NCBI RefSeq assembly: GCF_024346055.1
Contig: NZ_JAGQCH010000014.1
Coordinates: 1 to 64,000 of the forward strand
Origin: Cyanobium sp. Cruz CV13-4-11
Lineage (GTDB): Bacteria; Cyanobacteriota; Cyanobacteriia; PCC-6307; Cyanobiaceae
Direction: 5' to 3'
DNA: 64,000 nucleotides
The position numbers and the translations under genes were made by a program. This document shows, piece after piece, positions 35,435-44,137 of the stretch. The notes beneath the pieces are model-generated. The model ran no database searches and was not told where the DNA came from. It saw nothing but the letters and a program-made list of their open reading frames with translations. Each line of letters opens with the position of its first letter. The first letter of the stretch is position 1.

Positions 35435-36419
35435 CTGCCAACCCCAGCAACGTGGCCACATGGGCCGCGCTGGCCGACGCCAGACCCTCGAGGTCGTAGC
35501 CGCCCTCCAGGACGGACACCAGCCGCCCCTGGGCCGACTGGGCGGCGATGTCAAGCATCAGCTGGGTCAGGGCGGAGAAGTCGCGATCCTCCAGCCGGAA
35601 ATCCCCCAGGGGATCGCCGCCCCTGGAGTCGAAGCCCGCCGAGATCAGCACGAACTCCGGGGCGAACGCCTCGGCCAGGGGCACCAGCCCGTCGCGCCAG
35701 GCGGCCAGCAGCTGCCGGCCCGTCGTGCCGGCCGGCAGGGGGCAGTTGCAGGTGAAGCCGGCTCCAGGCCCCTCACCCCGCTCCAACCGGGTGCCGGACC
35801 CTGGGTAGAACGGGGCCTGATGGCTGCTGAAGAACAGCACCGAAGGATCGCGCCAGAAGATGTCCTGGGTGCCGTTGCCGTGGTGCACATCCCAGTCGAC
35901 GATGAGAATCCGCTCCAGTCCATGCACCGCCTGCAGATGGCGGGCGGCAATGGCCACGTTGTTGTAGATGCAGAAGCCCATGCCGCGGGTGGCGCTGGCG
36001 TGGTGCCCCGGGGGCCGCACGACCGCAAAGGCCTGGCGCACCCGCCCCTCCATGACAGCCTCCACCGCCGCCAGCACACCGCCGGCGGCCAGCCGGGCGG
36101 TCCGCTCGGAGTGGGCGCTGATGGCCGTATCGCCGGTGGAGAGCTGGTCGCGGCCCGCCAGGATGTCGTCCTGAACGCGCTGCAGATACTGCGGGGTGTG
36201 GCAGCGCAGCAACTCTCTCTCCGTGGCCGGGCGCGGAGGGATCAGCAGACAGCGGCCCAGCAGTCCGGCTCGCTCCAGCCCCTGGATCACGGCGTCAACC
36301 CGGGCGGGACATTCCGGATGCCAGGCCCCTGTGGCGTGCTCCCGGTATGTGGCGCTGCAGAGGAGGCCGGTGCCGGGGCCTGGCGTCGGTGGGTGTGACT
36401 TCAGTGGGGCAGCAGGCAC
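35394..36419 (-). CDS. Histone-deacetylase-like amidohydrolase
   Basis: The product of about 341 aa is a class II HDAC/acetoin-utilisation-type zinc hydrolase. HPECPARVDAVIQGLERAGL opens the fold. The catalytic blocks are VRPPGHHASATRGMGFCIYNNVAIAA (twin His), ILIVDWDVHHGNGTQDIFW (Asp and His zinc ligands) and LISAGFDSRGGDPLGDF (Asp ligand). Bacterial members deacetylate polyamines, lysine or small amides. I propose GTG 36419 as start, since no ATG lies near the domain; the frame is open further to 36476. Confidence 0.88.
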   Translation of the reverse strand: MPAAPLKSHPPTPGPGTGLLCSATYREHATGAWHPECPARVDAVIQGLERAGLLGRCLLIPPRPATERELLRCHTPQYLQRVQDDILAGRDQLSTGDTAISAHSERTARLAAGGVLAAVEAVMEGRVRQAFAVVRPPGHHASATRGMGFCIYNNVAIAARHLQAVHGLERILIVDWDVHHGNGTQDIFWRDPSVLFFSSHQAPFYPGSGTRLERGEGPGAGFTCNCPLPAGTTGRQLLAAWRDGLVPLAEAFAPEFVLISAGFDSRGGDPLGDFRLEDRDFSALTQLMLDIAAQSAQGRLVSVLEGGYDLEGLASASAAHVATLLGLAATAPDATRASPHG

Positions 36420-36730
36420 ACCGAGCTGGCATTCCCCTTGACCCCTACCGCTCGGCTCGGGATCTGGGGCAGCCATTCCGGACAGGGAGATACCCCATCT
36501 TGCTGCATGGCCATGGCATCGGCCGAGAGTTGCTCCGTGAGCACGACCCCCAGCGAATCCCTCGCCCAGACTTCCACATCACTGGCTGGGGGGCAGTGGA
36601 ACGTGAGCACTTCGAAGGGAAACACCACCCTTTCCAGAAAGAAATCGTCTGGCCCACAGCAGCGGATGATCCGCATGCGTTCGGAACAGTTGCGATAGCT
36701 ACATAGCAAAACGTCCATGACATCCTCCAT
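36401..36730 (-). CDS. DUF1830-family protein
   Basis: The roughly 109-aa protein has the cyanobacterial DUF1830 pattern: LLCSYRNCSERMRIIRCCGPDDFFLERVVFPFEVLTFHCPPASDVEVW. The conserved FFLERVVFPxExLxFxxP core is clear. The C-terminal tail after ADAM is probably unstructured. The function of the family is unknown. ATG 36718 is an alternative start. It overlaps the proposed start of the HDAC-like gene by 19 bases. Confidence 0.7.
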   Translation of the reverse strand: MEDVMDVLLCSYRNCSERMRIIRCCGPDDFFLERVVFPFEVLTFHCPPASDVEVWARDSLGVVLTEQLSADAMAMQQDGVSPCPEWLPQIPSRAVGVKGNASSVCLLPH

Positions 36731-36824
36731 CCCGCCCAGACATCCACCCACGGACAGCACCGGAAGTCAGTGACCGATGCGACGAAGACTTGGGAATGAG
36801 TGTTTGTACTGCGTATGGAACGGC

Positions 36825-37127
36825 TCAGCTGCGGCGCAGCCAGTTCGGCGCCCCGGAGAACCAGTCGCCCAGATCGTCCCGATTGGGATTGAAGGACCTG
36901 CTGTCACTGGATTCCCCCAGATCCATCTGCACCATGAAGCGCTCGAGTTCCGTGTCCGGCTCCGCCCGCTGCTGCGTCCGCTGGGCCCGTCGCAACCAGC
37001 TCCAGACGCTGGCATCGCGATCAGCGAACTTCTGTACATAGATCCGCTCGCTTAAACTGATTGGCTGGCAATCGGCAATTCTGCCGATGATGTCCTGCAG
37101 CCGCAGACGGGTGCTGGGTGTAAGCAT
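36825..37127 (-). CDS. Unknown protein of 100 aa
   Basis: The product begins MLTPSTRLRLQDIIGRIADC and continues with SERIYVQKFADRDASVWSWLRRAQR, then an acidic tail ending DWFSGAPNWLRRS. It looks mainly helical at the N-terminus and disordered after residue 60. Comparable short proteins occur in the Synechococcus/Cyanobium group, but none has a known role. The frame is open upstream without a better start. Confidence 0.5.
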   Translation of the reverse strand: MLTPSTRLRLQDIIGRIADCQPISLSERIYVQKFADRDASVWSWLRRAQRTQQRAEPDTELERFMVQMDLGESSDSRSFNPNRDDLGDWFSGAPNWLRRS

Positions 37128-37315
37128 CTGTCGATCATCCAGTGGCGGAAGATCTAGCGGGTCTGATGAATCGGATGGTGCCGATGGCCACAGAATGCGG
37201 TGGCCTGTCAGGACTTGCCGAAAGTCAGCCGCGGGGCACGCCGGCGCCGTGGAAGCTCCCCCGGCACCAGAATCGAAGCGCGACTCAGGGCACCCAAGTC
37301 CCAGGCTTTTGTCCC

Positions 37316-37750
37316 ATGCCCACCCCCTCTGCGCTGAGCGACCCTGCCGCGCAACCGCCGGGTCCGGAGCAGCCACCGCTGCTGCTCGTCTACGACGGCG
37401 GCTGTCCGTTCTGCCGCCACTTCGCCCTGAGCAGTGAACTGCGCAGCGGCATCACCAACCTGCGCATCGTCGACGGGCGGGCCGACACGGACCTGCGCCG
37501 GGAGTTGCGGGCACGGGGCCTGCCCCTGGCGGAGGGGGCGGTTCTGCTCCAGGGAGAGAGGGCCTGGCATGGGGCCGAGGCGGTGCGGCATCTGTGCGGC
37601 CTGATGCGCCCCAGCGATCCGCTGCTGCGGTTGCTGGTGCCCCTGTTCGACGGGCCCTCCCGCAGCGAACGGCTCTATCCCCTGCTGCTGGGGGCGCGGC
37701 GCCTGGCCCTGGCCTGGAAGGGCCTGCCGCTGGATCCCGACAGGCCCTGA
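37316..37750 (+). CDS. DCC-family (DUF393) protein, second copy
   Basis: The 144-aa protein has LLLVYDGGCPFCRHFALSSELR, the DGGCPFC redox signature of the DCC family, LRIVDGRADTDLRRELRARGLPLAEGAVLLQGERAWHGAEAVRHLCGLM and a C-terminal helix pair. It is related to the protein at 21298-21723 but only loosely. A redox or electron-transfer role is usually inferred for the family. The gene is alone on its strand. Confidence 0.75.
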   Translation: MPTPSALSDPAAQPPGPEQPPLLLVYDGGCPFCRHFALSSELRSGITNLRIVDGRADTDLRRELRARGLPLAEGAVLLQGERAWHGAEAVRHLCGLMRPSDPLLRLLVPLFDGPSRSERLYPLLLGARRLALAWKGLPLDPDRP

Positions 37751-37780
37751 AGGGCACGGCTCGAGGGGGGGACCAGGGGC

Positions 37781-38464
37781 TCAAGGCAGCGGCGGCAGGG
37801 GCGCCCGTCCCGCCACGGAGGCTCCCGTTCCGATCGGTTGCAGCAGGGGCGAGGGGTCCACCGCCACCAGTCGCCCCTGCCGCCTCTGGCGCCATTCGAA
37901 ATGCAGATGGGCCGTGCTGGCCGATCCGCTGCTGCCCACCCGACCGAGGCTCTGCCCAGCAGCCAGGGTTTCGCCCGGCAGCACCGCCACGTCCAGCAGG
38001 TGGGCATAGAGGCTCTGCCAACCCAGGCCATGGTCGACCACCACAAGCAGCCCATAGCCACCGACCTCAGCCACCAGGCGCACGGTGCCCGGCAGCACGG
38101 AGAACACCGGCGTGCCCTCCGGGACGATCAGGTCGAGACCGGTGTGCATCCGCCAGGCGTTGCGGGAGTCGGCCAGCCGCCAGCCGAAGGAGGCCTGTTC
38201 CGTGGGCTGTTGCCCCAGGGGGTAGCCCAGAGCTCCGGCCTGCACGGCCGGCAGCACCCCGACTGCCGCCGGCCGGTAGCGGGCGCGCAGCGACTCCGGC
38301 AGGCGGTCGTTCTGTCCAAGATCCCCCACCGGCACCTCCAGGGGAACCTCCGTCGGCCGGGGCGGCAGCTCGCCCGTGGCCAGCACAGGCAGCGGCAGCA
38401 GCGACAACGGCACCAGCCAGGGCCATGCCAGTGCGCCCAGAACGCGTCGAAACCGGGAGGCCAT
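37781..38464 (-). CDS. M23-family peptidase (LytM type)
   Basis: The 227-aa exported protein has a signal peptide (LGALAWPWLVPLSLLPLPVLATG) and a C-terminal zinc endopeptidase domain with MHTGLDLIVPEGTPV (HxxxD), QSLYAHLLDVAVLPGETL and STAHLHFEWR (HLH). All M23 catalytic residues are present. It should cut peptidoglycan cross-bridges during cell growth or division. It is convergent with the DCC gene. Confidence 0.85.
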   Translation of the reverse strand: MASRFRRVLGALAWPWLVPLSLLPLPVLATGELPPRPTEVPLEVPVGDLGQNDRLPESLRARYRPAAVGVLPAVQAGALGYPLGQQPTEQASFGWRLADSRNAWRMHTGLDLIVPEGTPVFSVLPGTVRLVAEVGGYGLLVVVDHGLGWQSLYAHLLDVAVLPGETLAAGQSLGRVGSSGSASTAHLHFEWRQRRQGRLVAVDPSPLLQPIGTGASVAGRAPLPPLP

Positions 38465-38548
38465 CCGCCTTGTTCCATAGAGCCGTGAAGGCCTTGGTAA
38501 CGCCCCCGGGCGTTGCTGCCAAGGCGTCGCCGCCGTTCGGTGGACAAC

Positions 38549-39256
38549 TCAGCTCCCGGCTGGAGTCTCCGTAACCTCGGGCAGGATCACCATGGCGTTG
38601 GCGATGGCGGAGTCCATCACGATCCGCAGGGCCAGACAGGGATCGATCACCTCCCGTCCCATGGTGATGGCCTTCTGGGCCAGCAGGCCGTACAGGATCG
38701 GCCATTCCGCCGGGTCCGGGCAGAAGCGCAGCACCATCGGCAACAGGGCCGGCCAGAGGCTCGGCAGCGACTGCAGGGAGTCCGGGGACGGCAGGTGCCG
38801 GCTGGGCACCTGCGGCACACCGAAGGTCTCCTGGCCCAGGCTGTCCATGCCGTGACGCCATAGTGCCAGCGGATCCGGCAACGCCGTGCAGCCCGCCTGC
38901 TGGGCGGCGGCGGCGGCCAGCCCCCAGGTGGAGTAGCGCTCCTGGAACAATCCCTGGGCCAGGCCCTCACCGACGAGAAAGGAGCCCCCGTCCCGGGTGC
39001 CGACCACGTGCAGTCCCTCCGGCTCCATCTGGCCCACCGCCCGGGCGCGGGCCCTCAGGCTCGCCTGCCAGGCGTGGCCCGCCAGGGCGCCGCACACGGC
39101 CAGGAGCGATTCGACATGCACGCCCCTGTCCGTGGCCATGGCCTGCAGCAGCCGGCGACTGACCTCTTCGGCGCCGATCTTGGCCCCCACCAGGGGGTCC
39201 TGCGCCCGGCGGGCGGTGATGGCCTCATCCAGGGGATCACGGGAGGGAGCTGTCAT
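38549..39256 (-). CDS. Unknown protein of 235 aa
   Basis: This largely helical soluble protein contains LVGAKIGAEEVSRRLLQAMATDRGVHVESLLAVCGALAGHAWQASLRA, GMDSLGQETFGVPQVP, RFCPDPAEWPILYGLLAQKAI and CLALRIVMDSAIANAMVIL. I do not recognise the family. Its ATG overlaps the stop of the RDD-family gene (ATGA at 39253-39256), so the pair is translationally coupled. Confidence 0.6.
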   Translation of the reverse strand: MTAPSRDPLDEAITARRAQDPLVGAKIGAEEVSRRLLQAMATDRGVHVESLLAVCGALAGHAWQASLRARARAVGQMEPEGLHVVGTRDGGSFLVGEGLAQGLFQERYSTWGLAAAAAQQAGCTALPDPLALWRHGMDSLGQETFGVPQVPSRHLPSPDSLQSLPSLWPALLPMVLRFCPDPAEWPILYGLLAQKAITMGREVIDPCLALRIVMDSAIANAMVILPEVTETPAGS

Positions 39257-39756
39257 GGCCAATGACGGGGGGAAGGAGATCCAGCACCAGCATTCCCGAC
39301 CGACGTCGGGGCCGTGGTGGCCGGGAGATCCCGTCGCGGGGGATGGACCACCACCGTGCCGGCGAGCTTGTCGTGCCAGGCCTGGCGGCGGGGATCCCAC
39401 AGCACCCAGAAGAACCCCAGCAAGAGGGGCACGGTGGACAGGACATAGCCGACATAACGCAGACACCTCTGGCGCAGACTCGGCTCACCGCCGGAATCGG
39501 CATCCACGATCCGCAGGCGCAGCATCAACTTGCCGGGGGTGCCCTGCTTCCAGCGCCAGAAGAGAATCACCAGCACAGCTGAGAACAGGGTGCTGAGAGC
39601 AAGAACGGCCGTTTCGCTGGGAAGCACAACGAGAAGGAATGGAAACGGTGCCGTGATCAGCAGCATCAGCACCGAGTCGATCAACGTGGCGGCCGTGCGT
39701 ATCCCGAATCCGGCATACACCTCGGCCGGGGTAGGGGAAGGAACACGGATCACCAT
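39253..39756 (-). CDS. RDD-family membrane protein
   Basis: The roughly 167-aa protein has three membrane segments and RDD-type features: AGFGIRTAATLIDSVLMLLITAPFPFLL, GTPGKLMLRLRIVDADSGGEPSLRQRCLRYVGYVLSTVPLLLGFFWVLWDPRRQAWHDKLAGTVVV. The RQAWHDKxAGTxVV block is the family signature. RDD proteins have been linked to ion transport, otherwise unclear. An ATG at 39834 would overlap the start of the divergent gene, so ATG 39756 is favoured. Confidence 0.75.
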   Translation of the reverse strand: MVIRVPSPTPAEVYAGFGIRTAATLIDSVLMLLITAPFPFLLVVLPSETAVLALSTLFSAVLVILFWRWKQGTPGKLMLRLRIVDADSGGEPSLRQRCLRYVGYVLSTVPLLLGFFWVLWDPRRQAWHDKLAGTVVVHPPRRDLPATTAPTSVGNAGAGSPSPRHWP

Positions 39757-39832
39757 GGCGCCATCTTCCCGTGGCGACAGCACGAACGGCCACAGCGGTG
39801 TTAGGACGGGTTCGATTTGCTCCCCTTGGCCC

Positions 39833-40075
39833 ATGCGAGCCCTCTCCTTCTTTTTCGCCTTGATGGTGGGTCTGGCCCTCGCCTTTTTCGCCCCGGCGAT
39901 GGCCGGCGGGCGTGCTCAGGCACCTGAAGCGATGATGGCCCCTGAGGCTGCCGAGATCAGCACCGAATCCAGCGATCAGCTGGCTGCCGATCTGCTGGCC
40001 GAACTGAGCATCGATCTGGCCCCATCCCTCGACGCCGCCTCCCTAGACGCCGCCGCCCTCGACGCCTCGGTCTGA
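39833..40075 (+). CDS. Small secreted protein of 80 aa
   Basis: The product has a signal peptide (MRALSFFFALMVGLALAFFA, cleavage near APAMAGG) and a low-complexity acidic mature part rich in Ala, Glu, Asp and Leu (LLAELSIDLAPSLDAASLDAAALDASV). It is divergent from the RDD gene and precedes the J-domain-like gene by 46 bases. No function is known. Confidence 0.5.
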   Translation: MRALSFFFALMVGLALAFFAPAMAGGRAQAPEAMMAPEAAEISTESSDQLAADLLAELSIDLAPSLDAASLDAAALDASV

Positions 40076-40121
40076 GGCACGCCCACCCACCAACGCACCG
40101 GCCGAGCTGGCACCTGAACCC

Positions 40122-40523
40122 ATGGCTCGCACCTTGTTCGACCCACGCGTTTCCTTGCTGTCCCTCCGACCGGCAACGGCCAGCAGCCCCGCCGAGGAAG
40201 GTCCCCAGGACCCACCCAAAAAAGGCTTTGCCATGCGCTCCGGTGGCAAAGCCAAGCCTGCTGGAACCAAGGGACGGCGCAAGAAAGGCACGGGCCTCTC
40301 CGCCGCCGACCACGGGCCTCTGGGCCGCAGTCCGGGCCTTGAGGCGATTGAAGCCCGCTCCAGACTTGGCTTGGCCCTGTCAGGACGTCTGCGCGAATCG
40401 GACGTCACCGTGGCCTGGAAGCAGGCCGCCGCCGAGCATCACCCTGACCGAGGCGGCCGCCACGACACGATGCAGGCCGTCAACGGCGCCAGGGACGTGC
40501 TGCTTGGTCGCGGCCTCAGCTGA
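40122..40523 (+). CDS. Protein with a reduced J-like domain
   Basis: The 133-aa product has a basic, disordered N-terminal half (GFAMRSGGKAKPAGTKGRRKKGTG) and a C-terminal segment VAWKQAAAEHHPDRGGRHDTMQAVNGARDVLLG. This contains the HPD tripeptide and following helix of DnaJ J-domains, but helix I and IV are poor or missing. It could stimulate an Hsp70 or be a degenerate J-domain protein. Confidence 0.6.
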   Translation: MARTLFDPRVSLLSLRPATASSPAEEGPQDPPKKGFAMRSGGKAKPAGTKGRRKKGTGLSAADHGPLGRSPGLEAIEARSRLGLALSGRLRESDVTVAWKQAAAEHHPDRGGRHDTMQAVNGARDVLLGRGLS

Positions 40524-40526
40524 CGC

Positions 40527-41177
40527 CTAGATGACACCCGGAACCAGCCACCAGCTGCTCTGGCGGTAGGCCTCGAACCCGGGGTAGCGCTCTGCCATCG
40601 CGGCCTCCTTCTGGATCATCCGGGGCAGATACAGCGCCAGCACCGAGGCGGGCAGCAACCAGGCCCAGGGCGAACCGGCGATCACCGCAAAGCTGCTGTA
40701 GCGCAGCAGGTCGCCCAGATAATTGACATGGCGGACACGGCGCCAGGCCCCGTCCGCCACCAGGGTGGCGCCCAGCTCCTTGGCCGTTCCTTTCTGCACA
40801 TCTGCTGCCGTGTTAAGGAGCGATCCGAAGATGTAGAAGCTGAGCCCCAGGGCGATGGTCAGCGGCTGCAGGGGCTGGTCGTTGGCCATCGCCAGCCAGC
40901 CCGGCAGGGCATAGAAGATCCCGACATAGAGCACCACCACGGCGGCCTGCAGCGGCCCGACCACCTCGGTGAACAGCTGGCGCGAACGCCAGGGGAACAG
41001 CTGCTCTTCGAGCAACCACCAGAGGCAGTAGCTGAGATGCAGGGAGAGGTAGATCACCACTCTGGGAGACTCCAGCCCCAGCACCAGGGCCGGGATCAGC
41101 AGCGCCACCATGGTGGTCACCTTGGCGATGTTGATGGCTTGCAGCTGGGTCATCCAGGGCCGAAGGGGGCCATCCAT
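40527..41177 (-). CDS. DUF1295/ICMT-like membrane methyltransferase
   Basis: The 216-aa protein has five or six hydrophobic segments and the C-terminal block ATLVADGAWRRVRHVNYLGDLLRYSSFAVIAGSP, then MIQKEAAMAERYPGFEAYRQSSWWLVPGVI. RHVNYLGDL and RYPGFEAYR match the pattern of isoprenylcysteine methyltransferases and DUF1295 or sterol-reductase-like proteins. The substrate is unknown. ATG 41153 is an alternative start. It is convergent with the J-like gene, which ends 4 bases away. Confidence 0.7.
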   Translation of the reverse strand: MDGPLRPWMTQLQAINIAKVTTMVALLIPALVLGLESPRVVIYLSLHLSYCLWWLLEEQLFPWRSRQLFTEVVGPLQAAVVVLYVGIFYALPGWLAMANDQPLQPLTIALGLSFYIFGSLLNTAADVQKGTAKELGATLVADGAWRRVRHVNYLGDLLRYSSFAVIAGSPWAWLLPASVLALYLPRMIQKEAAMAERYPGFEAYRQSSWWLVPGVI

Positions 41178-41191
41178 GCTGGCAGGGTGCT

Positions 41192-42166
41192 TCAGCGTCC
41201 GGGAGGGGCCGACGCAGGAAAGCGCTTCAGGTAGGTGCTGACCGGCAGGGGCCTGGTCTGGTTGTACCCCACCGGCAGCCAGAGGTCACCGGCGGCGGAG
41301 TTGTAGTGGATCTCCCAGTGGTAAAGGCCTGTGAACGCCTGGGGGTCCTGGCGAAGCAGCTCGGCGTAATGCAGAACACCCCGCACATAGCGGTTGCTGT
41401 TGTTGTACCCCCAGAGCCCCTGGCGGATGTCCTTGAGCCCGCCGCGACGCACCAGGTAGCGGGCGGCGGCATGGATCGCATCCTCCGGGTCGCGGATGTC
41501 TCCCTGGCCGATGCCGCGCTGGGCCCAGGTGCTGGGCAGAAACTGCATCGGTCCCCGGGCATCAGCGACGGACACCCCATCGATGCGGCCCATGCCCGTT
41601 TCCACCAGATTGACCGCAGCCAGCACCTCCCAGGGGATGCCGGTGGCGGCCGCCGCTTCTCGGTAGTAGCGCAGCAGATTGGCCGCGGGCTGCGGTGGAA
41701 TGATCTGCCAGGCGGGCACGACGGCCGAACGCGGACCACCCCTGTGCATGGCCAGGAACTCGCGGCGGGCCGCCAGGTGACGGTCGAGGACGCCTTGCCA
41801 GCGGACGGGGAGGAACCCACGCACCCGGGCGGCCAGGGCCGGATCGGTGGCGAGCCGGCGGTAGATCACCTGCTGGCGGTGGGCCAGATCGGGCAACTGA
41901 TCGGGCGATGGGGCCGTCGAACGCAGGGCCATCTCCAGGGCCGCCAGCTCGGCGGCAATGGCGGCAGGATCCTGCGGCAGACGGGGGTAGGCACGGGGCG
42001 CCACCGCAGGTGTCGTCGGCGGCGGGGGTAGTGGCTGAGAGGGGGCCTCAGGGGCACTGGCAGCGGGGCGGCGCTGCACCGTCACCGTCGTCACGGCCGC
42101 GGCGGCGGAAGCCAGCAGAAGGGCCAGCAGAACGGGGGTGGCGACGCGCATGGGCAGTGGAGCCAT
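41192..42166 (-). CDS. Lytic transglycosylase
   Basis: The roughly 324-aa exported enzyme has an N-terminal signal or anchor (VATPVLLALLLASAAAAVTTVTV), a Pro-rich linker and a C-terminal SLT-like lysozyme domain: AAAATGIPWEVLAAVNLVETGMGRIDGVSVADARGPMQFLPSTWAQRGIG, with the catalytic Glu in NLVETGMG and the GPMQFLPSTW motif. It cleaves peptidoglycan glycan strands. ATG 42166 avoids overlap with the amylosucrase gene that ends at 42181. Confidence 0.85.
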   Translation of the reverse strand: MAPLPMRVATPVLLALLLASAAAAVTTVTVQRRPAASAPEAPSQPLPPPPTTPAVAPRAYPRLPQDPAAIAAELAALEMALRSTAPSPDQLPDLAHRQQVIYRRLATDPALAARVRGFLPVRWQGVLDRHLAARREFLAMHRGGPRSAVVPAWQIIPPQPAANLLRYYREAAAATGIPWEVLAAVNLVETGMGRIDGVSVADARGPMQFLPSTWAQRGIGQGDIRDPEDAIHAAARYLVRRGGLKDIRQGLWGYNNSNRYVRGVLHYAELLRQDPQAFTGLYHWEIHYNSAAGDLWLPVGYNQTRPLPVSTYLKRFPASAPPGR

Positions 42167-42180
42167 CGAGCGTTGGGGCT

Positions 42181-44133
42181 TCAGGATTTGGTTAGCCAAT
42201 AGAACTGGTAAGCCTGCAGCACGATGCGACTGGAGGACTGGGACGGGCTGCGGCCTGAATGGAGATCGATGAGGCGGTCGTGGCTGCTGAAGACCGAGGG
42301 CACCAGGCTGTCGAGGTCGAAGAACTGCGGCTGGTTGCTGAAGTTGGCCACCACCAGGACCAGATCCGAAGGCCGCAGGTGATTGAAGCGCACGAAGGCC
42401 AGAAGGTGCTGATTGTCAAGCTGCAGAATCTCACGGTTATTGAAATCGGCGAAGGCAGAAATCTCCTTGCGGATGGCAATCATCTTCTTCATGGCCGAGA
42501 AGATGGAAAACTCCACCGTTCCCTGCTTCCTTCTGAGCTCTGCCTTGGCCCAGTTGATCTTCGGGCGGTGCACCCAGCGGCTGTCGTTGCACTTGCTGGG
42601 ATCGTCGTAGAAGCTGTAATCGTTCAGGACGCCCAGGGCATCGCCGTTGTAGATCAGTGGAATACCACCGAAAGAAAGGATGATGCCATGCATCAGCAGG
42701 ATGCGGCTGATGGCCGTGGCGATCAGCTTCTGATCCTTTGACTCCAGCGCCGACTCCAGGCCAACCAGGGAAGCCAGCGATCCACAGATCCGCGCGTCCC
42801 CGGTGGTGTCGTTGGGCATGAAGGCCAGGCCCCGGGGAATCGCATCGAAATCGCCCTTGAAGTAGTCGATCAGGAAGCGACGGTGGGCCCGGGGTTCATA
42901 GCCCACCTGCTCGATGTCCTGGTCATCGAAGCCGAAGCCGATGTCATCGTGACAGCGGACGTAGTTCAGCCAGGTGGCCCGCTCCAGCTTGTTCGGCAGA
43001 CTCTTGAGACCCTGCGACAACAGTTTCGTGTTTCGGGTGGCCACGCTGTCCCACAGCAAGGCCATCAAGGTGGCGTTGTAGGCGATCTCACACTCCTTGG
43101 CCACGATCGCATCTTCGCCGAAGTATTTAGTGATCTCGGTGGGCGCCACGATGGCCTCGGCAATGAACAACACACCGGGCGCGGTCACCTGGCAGCAGTC
43201 CTTCATCAGCTGCAGGATCAGATGGGCCTTACGTTCGTTCTGGCAGGTGGTGCCAAGCTTTTTCCAGAGAAAGGCCACGGCGTCGAGACGCAACACATCC
43301 ACTCCCTGGTTGGCCCAGAACAACAGCACATCCAGCATTTCAATGAATACAGCAGGATTGGAGTAGTTGAGATCCCACTGGTAGTCATGAAACACCGTCA
43401 TGACCCATTGCCCCATCGCCTCATTCCAGGTGAAGTTGCCCGGGTCGGACTCCGGAAAGACTTCAGGCATGCTCTGCTCGAAGACGTCAGGGATGTCCCT
43501 GCTGTCATAGACATAGTAATAATCCCGGTAGTGCTGCTCTCCAGCAATCGCCCATCTGGCCCACTCGTGCTCATCCGAGGTATGGTTCAGAACAATATCC
43601 AGGACGAGCAGGATGTCTCGCTTCCTGAACTCCTCGGCGATGTGGCGTAGATCAGAGATGGTACCGACCCTCTCATCGATCTGGCGGAAATCACTGATCG
43701 CATAGCCACCATCACTTTTACCAGCCGGACACCTCAAGATGGGCAGGATATGCACCATATTGATCCCAAGTTCTTGAAAATAGCCAATCTTGTTTTCAAG
43801 ATCTGATAGATTCTCCGCAAAACCATTGGAGTACACAGCCATCCCCACCCACTTCTGGGAGAGGAACCAGTTGTAGTCGTCCTCCCTCTGAATATCAAGT
43901 GACTCGAGATCCAGTGATCGATCAATATAGCCACGAGCCATGGTCTCAACCAGGCGCAGAAGCTGGAACTTGAAGTCGTCACGATGGCCGTAAAGGGTAA
44001 CGAACAGGGAATGGATAGCGTAGAAGTTGGCACCCAGCCTTGTATAGAAGTGACGCAGATCCTGGCGCCGAATCTCTGGGCGGAGATCGTCGAGAATAGA
44101 ATTCAGCAGAGAGTGGGAGATTTGTTCGTACAT
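42181..44133 (-). CDS. ams: Amylosucrase (GH13)
   Basis: The 650-aa enzyme has the GH13_4 layout: an N-terminal helical domain (YTRLGANFYAIHSLFVTLYGHRDDF), a barrel with VLDIVLNHTSDEHEWARWA, catalytic nucleophile VDVLRLDAVAFLWK, acid/base VLFIAEAIV and third Asp YVRCHDDIGFGFDD, then a C-terminal beta domain. Amylosucrase cleaves sucrose and adds glucose to glucan, releasing fructose. Fructokinase is encoded 4 bases upstream, so the operon couples sucrose breakdown with fructose phosphorylation, as in Synechococcus PCC 7002. Confidence 0.9.
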   Translation of the reverse strand: MYEQISHSLLNSILDDLRPEIRRQDLRHFYTRLGANFYAIHSLFVTLYGHRDDFKFQLLRLVETMARGYIDRSLDLESLDIQREDDYNWFLSQKWVGMAVYSNGFAENLSDLENKIGYFQELGINMVHILPILRCPAGKSDGGYAISDFRQIDERVGTISDLRHIAEEFRKRDILLVLDIVLNHTSDEHEWARWAIAGEQHYRDYYYVYDSRDIPDVFEQSMPEVFPESDPGNFTWNEAMGQWVMTVFHDYQWDLNYSNPAVFIEMLDVLLFWANQGVDVLRLDAVAFLWKKLGTTCQNERKAHLILQLMKDCCQVTAPGVLFIAEAIVAPTEITKYFGEDAIVAKECEIAYNATLMALLWDSVATRNTKLLSQGLKSLPNKLERATWLNYVRCHDDIGFGFDDQDIEQVGYEPRAHRRFLIDYFKGDFDAIPRGLAFMPNDTTGDARICGSLASLVGLESALESKDQKLIATAISRILLMHGIILSFGGIPLIYNGDALGVLNDYSFYDDPSKCNDSRWVHRPKINWAKAELRRKQGTVEFSIFSAMKKMIAIRKEISAFADFNNREILQLDNQHLLAFVRFNHLRPSDLVLVVANFSNQPQFFDLDSLVPSVFSSHDRLIDLHSGRSPSQSSSRIVLQAYQFYWLTKS

Positions 44134-44137
44134 GGCT